Assembly: GCA_949879795.1 (NCBI GenBank)
Contig: CATLBR010000001.1
Span: 167,821-231,820 of the forward strand
Reading direction: 5' to 3'
DNA: 64,000 nucleotides
DNA from: an uncultured Hungatella sp.
Lineage (GTDB): Bacteria > Bacillota > Clostridia > Lachnospirales > Lachnospiraceae
Shown piece by piece: positions 1 through 7,877 of the stretch. Under the pieces are notes generated by a model. It was given only the letters and a program-made list of their open reading frames with translations. It had not been told where the DNA came from and searched no databases. The position numbers and the translations under genes are program-made. Positions within the stretch are counted from its first letter, which is position 1, and each line of letters begins with the position of its first letter.

Positions 1-1
1 C

Positions 2-1585
2 ATCGTGACGCCCCACTGCAGCCACAGGGAGCTGGCGGAGACGGCCTTCTCCCTGGGCAAACATGTATTCTGCGATAAGCCCACAGGGGTTTCCGTGGAA
101 GAGGCACACAGGATGAACCAGGCAGCCGAAAAGAGCGGCAAAAAATTTGCCGTCATGTTTCACCAGAGGCTGTACGCCAAAAACAGGAGGATCAAGGAGA
201 TTCTGGAGAGTGGGGAGCTGGGGGAGATCCAGAGAATTTCTCTGGAAAACACGGAATTTTACCGCACCCGGGCCTACCACGCTTCCGGCAGCTGGCGGAG
301 TACCTGGGGCGGCGAGGGCGGCGGCGTCCTGATCAACCAGGGGCAGCATCTGCTGGATCTGTGGCAGTGGTTTTTCGGTATGCCGAAAGAAGTGTACGCT
401 CAGATACAATTTGGCAAATACAACGATTTTTCCGTGGACGACGAGGTGTCTATCGCGATGAAATATCCCGGTCAGGCCACAGGCAGCATCTTTCTGTCCA
501 CAGGGGAAGCCAGGAGGGAAGAGAGGCTGGAGGTAGTGGGCAGCAGAGCCGCTCTGATCGTGAAGGGGGACTCTATAAATGTATGCAGGTATTCCCAGGA
601 TTCCCGGGAGTACGGCAAGCACTCCGGATACAAGAGCAGGGAGGGTTTGACTTTCACGGAGGCAGAAGAGGCATGGCCTGTGAAGAAGGATTACCAGCAG
701 ATGCTGGAGAACTTTGCCATGGCGGTTCTGGAGGGAGAGCCCCTGATCGCGCAGGGCGGGGAAGGATACAGGGCACTGGAACTTGCCAACAGCGCCTATC
801 TGTCCGCCTGGCTGGGCAGGCCCGTGTCCCTTCCACTGGACCGGGGGCAGTATGAGGAGGAGCTGAGAAAGAGGATAGAAGAGGAAGAGGGGCGGGGAGT
901 GACAGAGATGGCGGGAGACAAGGACAGGAAGGGGGAGCTGGAGTCACGGGGAGAGGGGGAGATCAGACGCAGGGACTGGGTGGAGCGGGGGGAGGAGCTG
1001 ACTCGGGCTGACAGTGACCGTGGCCGTGACAGTGACTGTGGCCGTGATAGTGACCGTGACGGACATGGGAGTTCGGAGCCGCGGACTTTGAGTTCCGCTT
1101 TACGGCCGCAGGCAAGGGTTACGACTCTCTGCCACCTGGAAAAGGACGGCAGATATCTGATGCTCCACCGGGTCTCTAAAAAGAACGACGAGAATAAGGA
1201 CAAATGGATCGGCGTGGGAGGCCATCTGGAGGAGGGGGAGAGCCCGGAGGACTGCCTGGTCAGGGAGGTGAGGGAGGAGACAGGGCTGACTCTCACATCT
1301 TACAGATTCAGAGGGCTGGTGACATTTGTGTCTGATGAGTGGGGGACGGAGTATATGTGTCTGTACACGGCGGACGGCTGGACCGGAGAACTGACAGAGT
1401 GCAGGGAGGGGATTTTGGAATGGGTGGACAAGGATAAGGTTTGTCAGCTGAATATATGGGAGGGGGATAAGATATTTTTCAGACTACTGGAAGAGGAGAA
1501 GCCATTTTTTTCTTTGAAACTTCGGTATGAGGGGGAGGTTTTGAGGGAGGCTGTGGTGGATGGGGAGGTTTTGGAGATTGGGTAG
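2..1585 (+). CDS. Gfo/Idh/MocA-type oxidoreductase fused to a C-terminal Nudix hydrolase (5' partial)
   Basis: The frame is open from the window edge, so the true start and the Rossmann GxGxxG motif lie upstream. Residues 1-280 read as the later part of a Gfo/Idh/MocA NAD(P)-dependent sugar-type oxidoreductase: a DKP motif in the place of the family EKP, and GVLINQGQHLLDLW, the substrate-side region with the conserved His. Residues about 285-355 are a charged, low-complexity linker rich in Arg, Asp, Glu and Ser. Residues about 365-527 are a Nudix domain with a full Nudix box (G-x5-E-x7-REVREETG) near residues 406-428, so it should hydrolyse a nucleoside diphosphate-linked substrate. The Nudix start resembles 8-oxo-dGTPase (MutT/NUDT1-like) proteins. 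The fusion is in one frame with no sign of frameshift. The substrates of both halves are unknown. Confidence 0.85.
   Translation: MVTPHCSHRELAETAFSLGKHVFCDKPTGVSVEEAHRMNQAAEKSGKKFAVMFHQRLYAKNRRIKEILESGELGEIQRISLENTEFYRTRAYHASGSWRSTWGGEGGGVLINQGQHLLDLWQWFFGMPKEVYAQIQFGKYNDFSVDDEVSIAMKYPGQATGSIFLSTGEARREERLEVVGSRAALIVKGDSINVCRYSQDSREYGKHSGYKSREGLTFTEAEEAWPVKKDYQQMLENFAMAVLEGEPLIAQGGEGYRALELANSAYLSAWLGRPVSLPLDRGQYEEELRKRIEEEEGRGVTEMAGDKDRKGELESRGEGEIRRRDWVERGEELTRADSDRGRDSDCGRDSDRDGHGSSEPRTLSSALRPQARVTTLCHLEKDGRYLMLHRVSKKNDENKDKWIGVGGHLEEGESPEDCLVREVREETGLTLTSYRFRGLVTFVSDEWGTEYMCLYTADGWTGELTECREGILEWVDKDKVCQLNIWEGDKIFFRLLEEEKPFFSLKLRYEGEVLREAVVDGEVLEIG
1010..1063 (+). repeat. Imperfect 18-bp tandem repeat, three copies, inside the linker of the fusion gene
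   Basis: Three 18-bp units (1010-1027, 1028-1045, 1046-1063) of the form gacagtgaccgtggccgt differ by a few bases. They encode a repeating Asp-Ser-Asp-Arg/Cys-Gly-Arg linker. Because the unit is a multiple of three, slippage would change linker length without breaking the Nudix domain. Confidence 0.8.
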
Positions 1586-1639
1586 AAGTGTTGGGGGATG
1601 GATAGTCAGGGTTGTTTCGGCGGATGTCTTGTTGCTGGC

Positions 1640-1695
1640 GGCAATTTAAAATGGGCATATGTGGTTACGTTGACATGGCATCTGTGAGCAGTAAG
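1640..1695 (+). repeat. Partial copy of a dispersed intergenic hairpin repeat
   Basis: Positions 1640-1661 match 47399-47420 with one difference (ggc[a/g]atttaaaatgggcat...), and the following 30 bases keep the gttacgtt...ctgtgancagtaa pattern of the other copies. Only the 3' half of the element is present. It sits in the gap 1586-1801 between core-type DNA and the defence island. The rest of that gap holds no gene I can support. Confidence 0.7.
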
Positions 1696-1801
1696 TGTGC
1701 CCGAATTCATAGATGAGACAATACGAAAGAAGAATAAGAGTGGAAATCTTATATAAAGTGTTGTAAAATATGTAGGGTGAGGGTAAATAGAAAGGGGTAT
1801 C

Positions 1802-2851
1802 ATGTATCAGGAACGGCTGGAATTGTATAGGAAACTGGAAAAAGAGTATAATAGCAAAATACTTGTTTATATAACAAGTGACAGAAATAATATGGAGGCT
1901 CAGATTGCTGCTGATGTTATAGATTGTTTTATCAGCCAATTAGATAAAATCGGTGTTTGCAAGAAAATTTCCTTGTATCTGTACACCAGGGGTGGAGATA
2001 CGGCAGCAGCTTGGAATATCGTAAACTTATTGCGCATGTATTGTGATGAACTGCAGGTGATTATTCCGCATAAGGCACACAGCGGAGGTACGATCATAAG
2101 CCTTGGAGCCAATGAGATCATAATGACAAAACAAGCTACATTAAGTCCGATTGATCCAAGCATCAATACATCATTGAATCCACTTGTACCCAACGGAATG
2201 GGAAATACGTTTCCGGTTAGTGTTGAGGCGGTAAAAGGATATCTAGAATTTGCAAAAGAAGAACTGCAGATCAGAGATGAAGCTGCGTTAGCAAATATTT
2301 TGATTAAACTCAGCGATTATGTCCATCCGCTAGTATTGGGACAGGTATATCGATCAAAGGCACAGATTCAAATGCTGGCGGAAAAACTGCTGCAGAATCA
2401 GGTGACCGATCCAGAAGTGACAAAAAAGATCATTGCCTTCCTGTGCAGTGAATCAGGAAGCCATGATTATACGATCAACAGGCGTGAGGCTGAGAATGAC
2501 TTAGGATTGAAAGTATCAAAACCGACAGAGTTACAGTACAATATTATAAAAGAAATCTATGACAATATCAGTGATGAACTGCAGCTTAACAAGGCCTTTG
2601 ATTTAGTCGAGATCAATGGTGCCTACGCGGTCAGACGATGTTTGCTGGAAAGTCTGCAAGGCGGTGCGGATTATTTTATAACGGAGGGTGAATGCCTTCA
2701 TGGCGAAGACGATCAAGGGCAGCATATGATCCAGAACAGAATCATATTTAATGGCTGGCGTCATGAGGAGAGCAGCATATGTAATTTGGAAATGAATGCT
2801 TTTGTAAATGAGGAGGGATGTTATGAACGAGACAGTGAATTCCAGACGTAA
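1802..2851 (+). CDS. SDH-family ClpP-fold serine proteinase
   Basis: 349 aa, close to the usual size of the serine dehydrogenase proteinase (SDH_sah) family, a ClpP-fold group. The ClpP-like core shows a TRGGDT turn near residues 62-67 and the nucleophile context HSGGT with Ser94. A basic residue in VYRSKAQ (about residue 187) may be the general base as in the family. There is no signal peptide or membrane segment, so it should act in the cytoplasm, probably as a peptidase on an unknown protein. The start ATG follows GAAAGGGG at normal spacing. The gene overlaps the next one (true start 2823), so the two are translated together. ClpP-fold proteases of this type occur in defence islands. A toxin-antitoxin-linked proteolytic role is inference. 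Confidence 0.85.
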   Translation: MYQERLELYRKLEKEYNSKILVYITSDRNNMEAQIAADVIDCFISQLDKIGVCKKISLYLYTRGGDTAAAWNIVNLLRMYCDELQVIIPHKAHSGGTIISLGANEIIMTKQATLSPIDPSINTSLNPLVPNGMGNTFPVSVEAVKGYLEFAKEELQIRDEAALANILIKLSDYVHPLVLGQVYRSKAQIQMLAEKLLQNQVTDPEVTKKIIAFLCSESGSHDYTINRREAENDLGLKVSKPTELQYNIIKEIYDNISDELQLNKAFDLVEINGAYAVRRCLLESLQGGADYFITEGECLHGEDDQGQHMIQNRIIFNGWRHEESSICNLEMNAFVNEEGCYERDSEFQT

Positions 2852-3413
2852 TCGTATAATAAGCACCGGAAGTTCAAACTATTATACTACGGTCACCTCG
2901 GCAGTCCCCGGAAACGAACAGGTAATCTTTGTAAATTCATTTCATGAAATGAAGAAGGCAGAGGATGTGGGGCAATATTCTATATATGAAATTGCGGACT
3001 GGTTTTTGAATAAAAGAAGTATGACTCAAAAAAAAATGCAGAAGCTGTGTTATTATGCTCAAGCATGGTGCTATGCATTAAAAAATAAACGATTAATCAG
3101 AACAGATTTTCAGGCATGGATACATGGGCCGGTTTCTCCCGCATTGTATGAGAAATTTAAAAGTTTTGGATATGATACGATCAAATTTACCGGTATTTAT
3201 AATTGTAAGATTGACAGAGAAGATATAAGTCTGCTGGAGGATGTCTGGGAAACTTATGGGGATCAGACCGGCAATTCTTTGGAGGCGCTTACTCACCGGG
3301 AATTGCCTTGGATTGAAGCCAGAAGGGGATATGCCGAAAATGAAAGGTGTACGGTGGCTATTTCACCGGAAACCATGAAAAAGTACTATAAATCTATCTA
3401 TACGGGGGAATGA
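2823..3413 (+). CDS. Panacea-domain (SocA/GepA-like, DUF4065) putative antitoxin
   Basis: 196 aa from ATG 2823, preceded by AGGAGGG at 2811-2817; the in-frame ATG at 2808 has no such site. The Panacea core lies at residues about 55-150: KKMQKLCYYAQAW, then WIHGPVSPALYEKFK, both hallmark blocks of the domain. Panacea proteins are known as versatile type II antitoxins that neutralise unrelated toxins encoded beside them. The N-terminal 45 residues are variable and Ser/Asn-rich, as expected for the part that dictates toxin specificity. The next gene begins 17 bp downstream and is the obvious candidate partner. The coding start lies inside the end of the ClpP-fold protease gene, suggesting a three-gene operon in which the protease might act on the antitoxin (inference). 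Confidence 0.85.
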   Translation: MNETVNSRRNRIISTGSSNYYTTVTSAVPGNEQVIFVNSFHEMKKAEDVGQYSIYEIADWFLNKRSMTQKKMQKLCYYAQAWCYALKNKRLIRTDFQAWIHGPVSPALYEKFKSFGYDTIKFTGIYNCKIDREDISLLEDVWETYGDQTGNSLEALTHRELPWIEARRGYAENERCTVAISPETMKKYYKSIYTGE

Positions 3414-3430
3414 TTTAGAAAATCATAATT

Positions 3431-3748
3431 ATGGCTAAAAGATTAACCAACCAAAAGGATGCACCATTTGAACTGAGTTTTAAATATCCTCTTGAAAAGG
3501 GATATACATTTAAAGAACTGAGTATGCAAAATGTGAAAGAATTTCAGAATTTTTTGGACAAAATATCCCATATGAATGTACAGCAGGTGGACAACTTATA
3601 TGCCAGAAAGCCAGATATGAATGATTCTTATAATGGTATGCAGGTTTATCATTATGGAGTAACAGAGAGTTTTCGGATTCATGTGGTGTTGGAGGCGGGG
3701 TATTATAAGGTTATCAGGTTGGATCCGAATCATAAGGTACATAGATAA
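3431..3748 (+). CDS. Small putative toxin partner of the Panacea protein
   Basis: 105 aa, not assigned to a named family with certainty. The C-terminus ends in FRIHVV...YYKVIRLDPNHKVHR. A strand pair closing on a DPxHxxH tail recalls small RelE-like or other mRNA-targeting toxins, but catalytic residues cannot be confirmed. It directly follows the Panacea gene and is the last gene before a terminator at 3783-3816. Panacea systems have very diverse toxins, so position is the main argument. It could equally be a second regulatory subunit. Confidence 0.55.
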   Translation: MAKRLTNQKDAPFELSFKYPLEKGYTFKELSMQNVKEFQNFLDKISHMNVQQVDNLYARKPDMNDSYNGMQVYHYGVTESFRIHVVLEAGYYKVIRLDPNHKVHR

Positions 3749-3782
3749 GTGAGTTCAGTAAAAGATAGACAGCGGATATTAG

Positions 3783-3816
3783 ACAGCGGGTAATATGAAA
3801 TTGCCTGCTGTTTTTT
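3783..3816 (+). terminator. Rho-independent terminator of the protease/Panacea operon
   Basis: Stem ACAGCGGG (3783-3790) pairs with CCTGCTGT (3804-3811, one G-U), 13-nt loop, then six T. A near-duplicate of the left arm (agacagcgga) occurs just upstream at about 3767-3776. Confidence 0.8.
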
Positions 3817-4062
3817 GTATGCAAATAGGAAAGAATATGTTTCTGTTAACAGTTGATTTAAGAAATAAACAAGAATATTTTTCTTGTCTATAAATAAGCA
3901 AATTTGAATTTTTACCAAAATTACTTTAAATGCGTTAAAACTAAAGACACCATACCTTTTTGGGTGCATACTGTTTTTCGTTTAAACGCTTATAAGATTA
4001 CTATGAAAATAGCTAAAAGTCAATAGAAAAGAGTTTTTTTCTTTGGCTATCTTTGCCAATCT
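3817..4062. other. AT-rich stretch with no supported gene
   Basis: Very AT-rich DNA between the terminator and the GmrSD remnant. One small hairpin is visible (ACAAGAA 3869-3875 / TTCTTGT 3881-3887). I see no plausible coding frame; it probably contains decayed sequence of the gene whose 3' end survives at 4063-4275. Confidence 0.5.
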
Positions 4063-4275
4063 ATGAATTTATCCAAAAGGTATGCTTTTTTGACAAAGCG
4101 AGCCCAATCTATGGCCTTGAATAAGGATTTTTCAACTAAGAAAGCAATTTATCAAAGGGAAACAGATATGAAATTGACCAGAGAATTAACTCAATACGAG
4201 TGCTGGAATCCGGAAACAATTAAGGAATGTCAGAAAAAAATGACGGATGTGTGGGTTGAATCCATTTCATTTTAA
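4063..4275 (+). pseudogene. C-terminal remnant of a GmrSD-type (DUF262-DUF1524) protein
   Basis: The 70-residue frame looks like the extreme C-terminus of DUF1524/GmrSD restriction proteins: LTKRAQSMALNKDFSTKK, then KLTRELTQYECWNPETI...W. It matches the family pattern LLt-rlNs-a-N-dF--Kk followed by LT--L---W---I--R----. The HNH core that precedes this tail in complete proteins is missing, and the upstream 250 bp has no long open frame, so the gene is broken. It faces an intact DUF262 gene on the other strand, but their C-termini do not look alike, so it is probably not a duplicate. Confidence 0.6.
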
Positions 4276-4315
4276 AAGGGATGGAGCGATCTGGCGGATG
4301 ATATTATAGAAATCA

Positions 4316-4361
4316 GTTCCCAATATAATAGGAGCGTTTAAACCACTATTATATTGGGAAG
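4316..4361. terminator. Perfect 15-bp inverted repeat between convergent genes
   Basis: TTCCCAATATAATAG (4317-4331) is exactly complementary to CTATTATATTGGGAA (4346-4360), with a 14-nt loop. It lies 6 bp beyond the stop of the minus-strand DUF262 gene and downstream of the plus-strand GmrSD remnant. No strong U tract follows on either strand, so it may act as an mRNA 3'-end stabiliser or bidirectional terminator. Confidence 0.6.
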
Positions 4362-4366
4362 GGTCG

Positions 4367-6313
4367 TTACCCCTTTATTTTTTCAATAACATCATCGAGG
4401 ACTTTCTTGGCATATTGAATATACAACTCTTTAAAATCACGTGTAAAGAATAAATCCAGATTATCTTTATAATCTGGCTTAGCCCTTTCTTCAAGTGCTT
4501 TACTGAGAGGAGATAAGTTGTGAATAACCATTTTTGAATATTCACATTTAATCGTATTAGTATCTAATTTATCTATCTTTTCAGGAAGCCAAAAATTTGA
4601 CAGCATGGAATTTGTCTCCTGGTCGATAAATATAAAATTAAAAAAATTATTTACATACTTATTATAAATGGATCGATCAATCTCATATGAATCAAATAAG
4701 TTCGAACTCCTAACTAAATGTTCTTTTGATTCACTGATAACAAAATGTTCTACTGAAAAGGAAGTTTCATCAGTAATAAATTTGTATAATTGGTTCATCA
4801 TCCCTTTTCTTATAGTGACCTTTTGGCTTTTTATGCAAAGATAATTATAAATAGTGGCAAGGGATTTGCAGCGGAATCTGAAGTCTTCTTCTGCTTCGTT
4901 TTGTCCCAATTTATATTGAGCCAGGAGACGATTGTCGGTTATTCTGTCCAGTGAAAAATATCCGTTGATTTGTTTTACCAGTTCTGAGTACCAGGTGTCT
5001 TCTTTTGCTTTCAATATGTTCATTAAGGCCTCTGTGCTCTTTTTGTTTTGGAAGATTGTAAACAGTACGGTGAACATATATACCGCGTATATTTGTCTCA
5101 GATCCTCCTTCTTCTTGTTTTCACTTCTCAAGAGAACTAAGAGAATATACTTCATAACTAATGCTTTTGGCGGGACTTTAGAATCTTTTAGCATTTTCCC
5201 CATTATGTTATGAATAATCTTTAGTTCCGTATTATCTAATGATTTTTTATTGCCATTGGCGTCAATAAAAAAGAACAATTCTTTTAATGTATCTGTAATG
5301 GAGGAACTCCGTACAATTTCTAAGATAATGCTGGCAATTTGATTAATATCATTTAAAGATGATCTCATATAGCTTTTGTCGTCAATGACCTCGATGATAT
5401 GAGTTCCTTTTCTGTAGGTGTTGTTGGTATCAGGATCTTTGTGATTTTCCTTTAAAAGAAAATCCGTTCCGAATTCTAGCCCTCTATATTTGTTGTCTAA
5501 ATACAGATCACAGTAAAAATAGTGTTCAAGCAATTTTAACAAGGGATAGTCTAAACTACTTTTTTCAATATCGATAGCGTTTTTCTTTAGGTCATACCAT
5601 AGTGATCGGATCTCTTGACCAAAATCATTACTAAATAAATAGCTTTTGAAAATGTCTTCTGTATCTAATTGTTTTCCCTTCAAATTAACGTCTATAAAAT
5701 AGCGAATTCCTTTGCTGGTATCATCGGATTCATTAATAATAATATTAAAAGAGCTTTCACCCAGATTCCTGAGGAGTTCTTTGGCCTCTTTTTTTAATTG
5801 GATTTCTTCTAATCCAAGAATATAGTTCCATAGTTGATAATACTTTTGTAACTGTTTCAATTTGTCACTTTTTATTATTTCAATATCGAATTTTTTTTCA
5901 TCTGGAAAATGTTCGTCCATAAGTTTATGAAATCCTGAAAAGCTTTCAATGGTTAAGGAGCATGGGGTGATTATATCAATTTCATTTTGATGCAAATGTT
6001 TGATGCAATTCAGAATCATTGTCAAGACAGTGATTCTTTGCTGCCCGTCTATGATGGAATATTTTTTGGGATTATGTTTGGTCAAGATAATATTTCCTAA
6101 AAACTTCGGGCCATTTTTTATGTCTTCTATTAAAACGGATATATTGTCCATATCCCATCGTATTTCACGCTGAAAATCAGGAATATTATATATTCTTCCC
6201 GAGTCAAAGGATAAGATTGGATTTTTCTGGGATTCAACAAACATCATAATCGTTTCATCAGTATCTGATAGAAATTTTTTAAGCGGGGCGATGATTCCTA
6301 ATAATTCGGCCAT
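4367..6313 (-). CDS. DUF262 (DGQQR motif) protein beside the phosphorothioation genes
   Basis: 648 aa. The N-terminal DUF262 domain (residues about 30-240) shows IPDFQREIRW, FLGNIIL, IIDGQQRITVLTMIL and NLKGKQLDTEDIFKSYL. The D-G-Q-[QH]-R loop is the nucleotide-binding signature of the ParB/DUF262 family, which includes GmrS, DndB-like proteins and the phosphorothioate-sensing nuclease SspE. The C-terminal half is long and helical, with no HNH or DUF1524 HxxP motif that I can find, so it is probably not a nuclease on its own. Its own promoter (TTGGAT-17-TATAAT) lies just upstream, and the PP-loop gene precedes it by 74 bp. A role as phosphorothioate sensor or regulator replacing DndB is inference. 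Confidence 0.8.
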   Translation of the reverse strand: MAELLGIIAPLKKFLSDTDETIMMFVESQKNPILSFDSGRIYNIPDFQREIRWDMDNISVLIEDIKNGPKFLGNIILTKHNPKKYSIIDGQQRITVLTMILNCIKHLHQNEIDIITPCSLTIESFSGFHKLMDEHFPDEKKFDIEIIKSDKLKQLQKYYQLWNYILGLEEIQLKKEAKELLRNLGESSFNIIINESDDTSKGIRYFIDVNLKGKQLDTEDIFKSYLFSNDFGQEIRSLWYDLKKNAIDIEKSSLDYPLLKLLEHYFYCDLYLDNKYRGLEFGTDFLLKENHKDPDTNNTYRKGTHIIEVIDDKSYMRSSLNDINQIASIILEIVRSSSITDTLKELFFFIDANGNKKSLDNTELKIIHNIMGKMLKDSKVPPKALVMKYILLVLLRSENKKKEDLRQIYAVYMFTVLFTIFQNKKSTEALMNILKAKEDTWYSELVKQINGYFSLDRITDNRLLAQYKLGQNEAEEDFRFRCKSLATIYNYLCIKSQKVTIRKGMMNQLYKFITDETSFSVEHFVISESKEHLVRSSNLFDSYEIDRSIYNKYVNNFFNFIFIDQETNSMLSNFWLPEKIDKLDTNTIKCEYSKMVIHNLSPLSKALEERAKPDYKDNLDLFFTRDFKELYIQYAKKVLDDVIEKIKG

Positions 6314-6346
6314 GATTATTACCTCTTCAGTAGATTAATTGAAAGC

Positions 6347-6375
6347 ATTATAGCATATTACGACATATTATCCAA
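6347..6375 (-). promoter_or_regulatory. Promoter for the DUF262 gene
   Basis: On the minus strand TTGGAT (6375-6370), a 17-bp spacer and a perfect TATAAT (6352-6347) lie about 34 bp upstream of the DUF262 start. This would let DUF262 be made independently of the PP-loop gene. Confidence 0.6.
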
Positions 6376-6387
6376 GTATAAGTCCGG

Positions 6388-7389
6388 TTATTTGTAGGAT
6401 ATTTCAAAATCAATTAGAAGAGACTCGAAATTCTTGACCAAATAACTATATTGGAGTGGGTGGGATTTTTTTAAAAGCTGATATCGGTTACTGCCATCGG
6501 TTTCCAGGTGTACCCCAAAGCCACAGTACATACACCCATTGCGAGAATAGCCCATGTCATATAATTTTGAAATTCTGACGGAAAACCGTTCTATGTATTC
6601 CAGGATATCCTCATCTGTCCAAAAAGAAAGAGGCTTGCATTGATTATCTTTACGTACATGAAAGACATTACAGCCATATTCAAGCCAATCTTTTTCTCGT
6701 TGATAGCTTTCAGAAGCAAGGATGCCTAAAATGGCGCACTCCATGCCCAATTCTCTTGCTTTTCGTTTCAGAGGCTCCTTTTTTAGTTTGTCACAGCATT
6801 TGTCTGAGATGGGTAATTCTTTATACTTGCTGTACTTTTTGAAATTACGGTTGATGTATTCCAGGGAATTGTTCCTGGTCTTTTCTGTGATCGTGTGCTG
6901 GTAGGTGCGTATTGCGTTGGAGATTCGTTTGGAATACATGGGATACCCATAATGTTCTACTACTTTTTTAAAGGTCCATATTTCTCCGTGGACATCTTTC
7001 GGGATGACAGTGATGATGTTTGTATGGTTTTCTTCTTGCTCCCATCGGATATGTTCCAGGGTCTCTGGGTATTCGTTGGTCGTATTCGCGAAAATATGGA
7101 GGATATCCGGATAGATACCTTTGGCTATGTGGGAGAGTACCGTGGAATCTTTCCCGCCGGAGTAAGAGATATAGACTTTATCCAGGCCAAATTCCCTGAC
7201 TGCCTCTTTGATCAAAGTTCGGGTTTGGATAATTTTGGATTCCAGGTTCATGCTTCGCATGGATTCCAGAATGATACGGCGGCCGGTCAGAAATACAGCA
7301 TGTTTTTGACCACATTTATTACAGTATCTGTGGTCTTGGGGGTAGGTGTTGTCAATGGTGAGTTCGATCTCACATGTCTTACATATCAT
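6388..7389 (-). CDS. PAPS reductase-family (PP-loop) protein with N-terminal zinc-finger motif
   Basis: 333 aa from the ATG at 7389, which has GGAGG eight bases upstream; an in-frame upstream extension to 7506 would cross the promoter region. The N-terminus has CKTC...CNKC, a probable zinc or Fe-S site. SYSGGKDST is the PP-loop that binds ATP, followed by HIFANTTNEYPET. The C-terminus has NGCMYCGFG and HPLQY, common in stand-alone PAPS reductase-like proteins of phages and mobile DNA. Such proteins adenylate a substrate; DndC and SspD use the same chemistry in DNA sulfur modification. This is a second PP-loop enzyme in the locus, distinct in sequence from DndC, and divergent from it. Its substrate is unknown. 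It probably forms a unit with the DUF262 gene downstream. Confidence 0.85.
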   Translation of the reverse strand: MICKTCEIELTIDNTYPQDHRYCNKCGQKHAVFLTGRRIILESMRSMNLESKIIQTRTLIKEAVREFGLDKVYISYSGGKDSTVLSHIAKGIYPDILHIFANTTNEYPETLEHIRWEQEENHTNIITVIPKDVHGEIWTFKKVVEHYGYPMYSKRISNAIRTYQHTITEKTRNNSLEYINRNFKKYSKYKELPISDKCCDKLKKEPLKRKARELGMECAILGILASESYQREKDWLEYGCNVFHVRKDNQCKPLSFWTDEDILEYIERFSVRISKLYDMGYSRNGCMYCGFGVHLETDGSNRYQLLKKSHPLQYSYLVKNFESLLIDFEISYK

Positions 7390-7440
7390 AATTGTTTTCC
7401 TCCGGCTTCTTTTTATGAAACTAACAATATATTTGTATCT

Positions 7441-7470
7441 ATTATAATATACAAATATTTCGTTAGTCAA
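7441..7470 (-). promoter_or_regulatory. Minus-strand promoter for the PP-loop gene
   Basis: TTGACT (7470-7465), an 18-bp spacer and TATAAT (7446-7441) on the minus strand. The -10 box lies between the arms of an inverted repeat (7429-7438 / 7449-7458). Confidence 0.75.
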
Positions 7471-7471
7471 C

Positions 7472-7500
7472 TTCAAAAATACAAAATTTTGTTGTATAAT
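7472..7500 (+). promoter_or_regulatory. Plus-strand promoter for the XRE-dnd operon
   Basis: TTCAAA (7472-7477), 17 bp, TATAAT (7495-7500). The -10 box is embedded in the palindrome 7492-7506, so a protein bound there would block RNA polymerase. It starts the run XRE-dndC-dndD-dndE-dndA and onward. Confidence 0.7.
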
Positions 7501-7541
7501 ATACAATTAGGTATAGTAGTTGCTTGTGAATGGAGAGTGCA

Positions 7542-7877
7542 ATGCAGGTCGGTAAGCGTTTGGCGGATTTTAGAAAGAAAAATGGTTATACTCAGGAAAA
7601 ATTGGCGAAAAAACTCAATGTTTCTCAGCAAGTTATCAGTAATATTGAGAGAAATATGACCGTACCGGACATTAATTTTTTGAAAGGGGCGGCAGATCTA
7701 TATGATGTGTCCATAGATGAATTGATCGGAAGAGATTTTTCCGGTGATAAGGGAGACAGCTATGAACATAAGATTATGAGTATATTGGAAAAAATGGACG
7801 ATAGAGGAAGGGAACTGAGCTTAGGACTGGTCAGCAAGGTGGCTCAGTATCAGGGTAGTGATGATGGCAATGAATAG
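7542..7877 (+). CDS. XRE-family transcriptional regulator
   Basis: About 111 aa from ATG 7542 (GGAGAG at 7532-7537); an ATG at 7530 gives 115 aa but has no clear ribosome binding site. The first 60 residues form a classic Cro/CI helix-turn-helix: KRLADFRKKNGYTQEKLAKK and VSQQVISNIERN. The C-terminal half is short and helical. The gene overlaps the start of dndC by about 17 bp, so regulator and modification enzymes are co-translated. Canonical dnd loci are repressed by DndB, which is absent here; this protein probably takes that role by binding the palindromes at 7429-7506. That assignment is inference from position. Confidence 0.9.
   Translation: MQVGKRLADFRKKNGYTQEKLAKKLNVSQQVISNIERNMTVPDINFLKGAADLYDVSIDELIGRDFSGDKGDSYEHKIMSILEKMDDRGRELSLGLVSKVAQYQGSDDGNE

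Larger units (their letters stand above)
7429..7506. promoter_or_regulatory. Paired operator sites in the divergent promoter region
   Basis: Site 1: ATATTTGTAT (7429-7438) and ATACAAATAT (7449-7458), perfect arms around a 10-bp spacer. Site 2: TTGTATAATATACAA (7492-7506), a perfect palindrome about a central A. Both contain the same 12-mer TATAATATACAA (7443-7454 and 7495-7506) and TTGTAT/ATACAA half-sites. Each covers the -10 box of one of the two divergent promoters. The XRE protein encoded immediately downstream is the likely ligand, which would co-regulate both arms. Confidence 0.65.

Noticed and set aside
3730..3969. Minus-strand 79-codon frame in the AT-rich gap
   Set aside because: No ribosome binding site, overlaps the terminator and the end of the putative toxin gene, and has no recognisable features.
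6895..7659. A 254-codon plus-strand frame across the PP-loop gene and promoter region
   Set aside because: It is antisense to a gene with clear PP-loop motifs and covers the divergent promoters; its protein has no family features.
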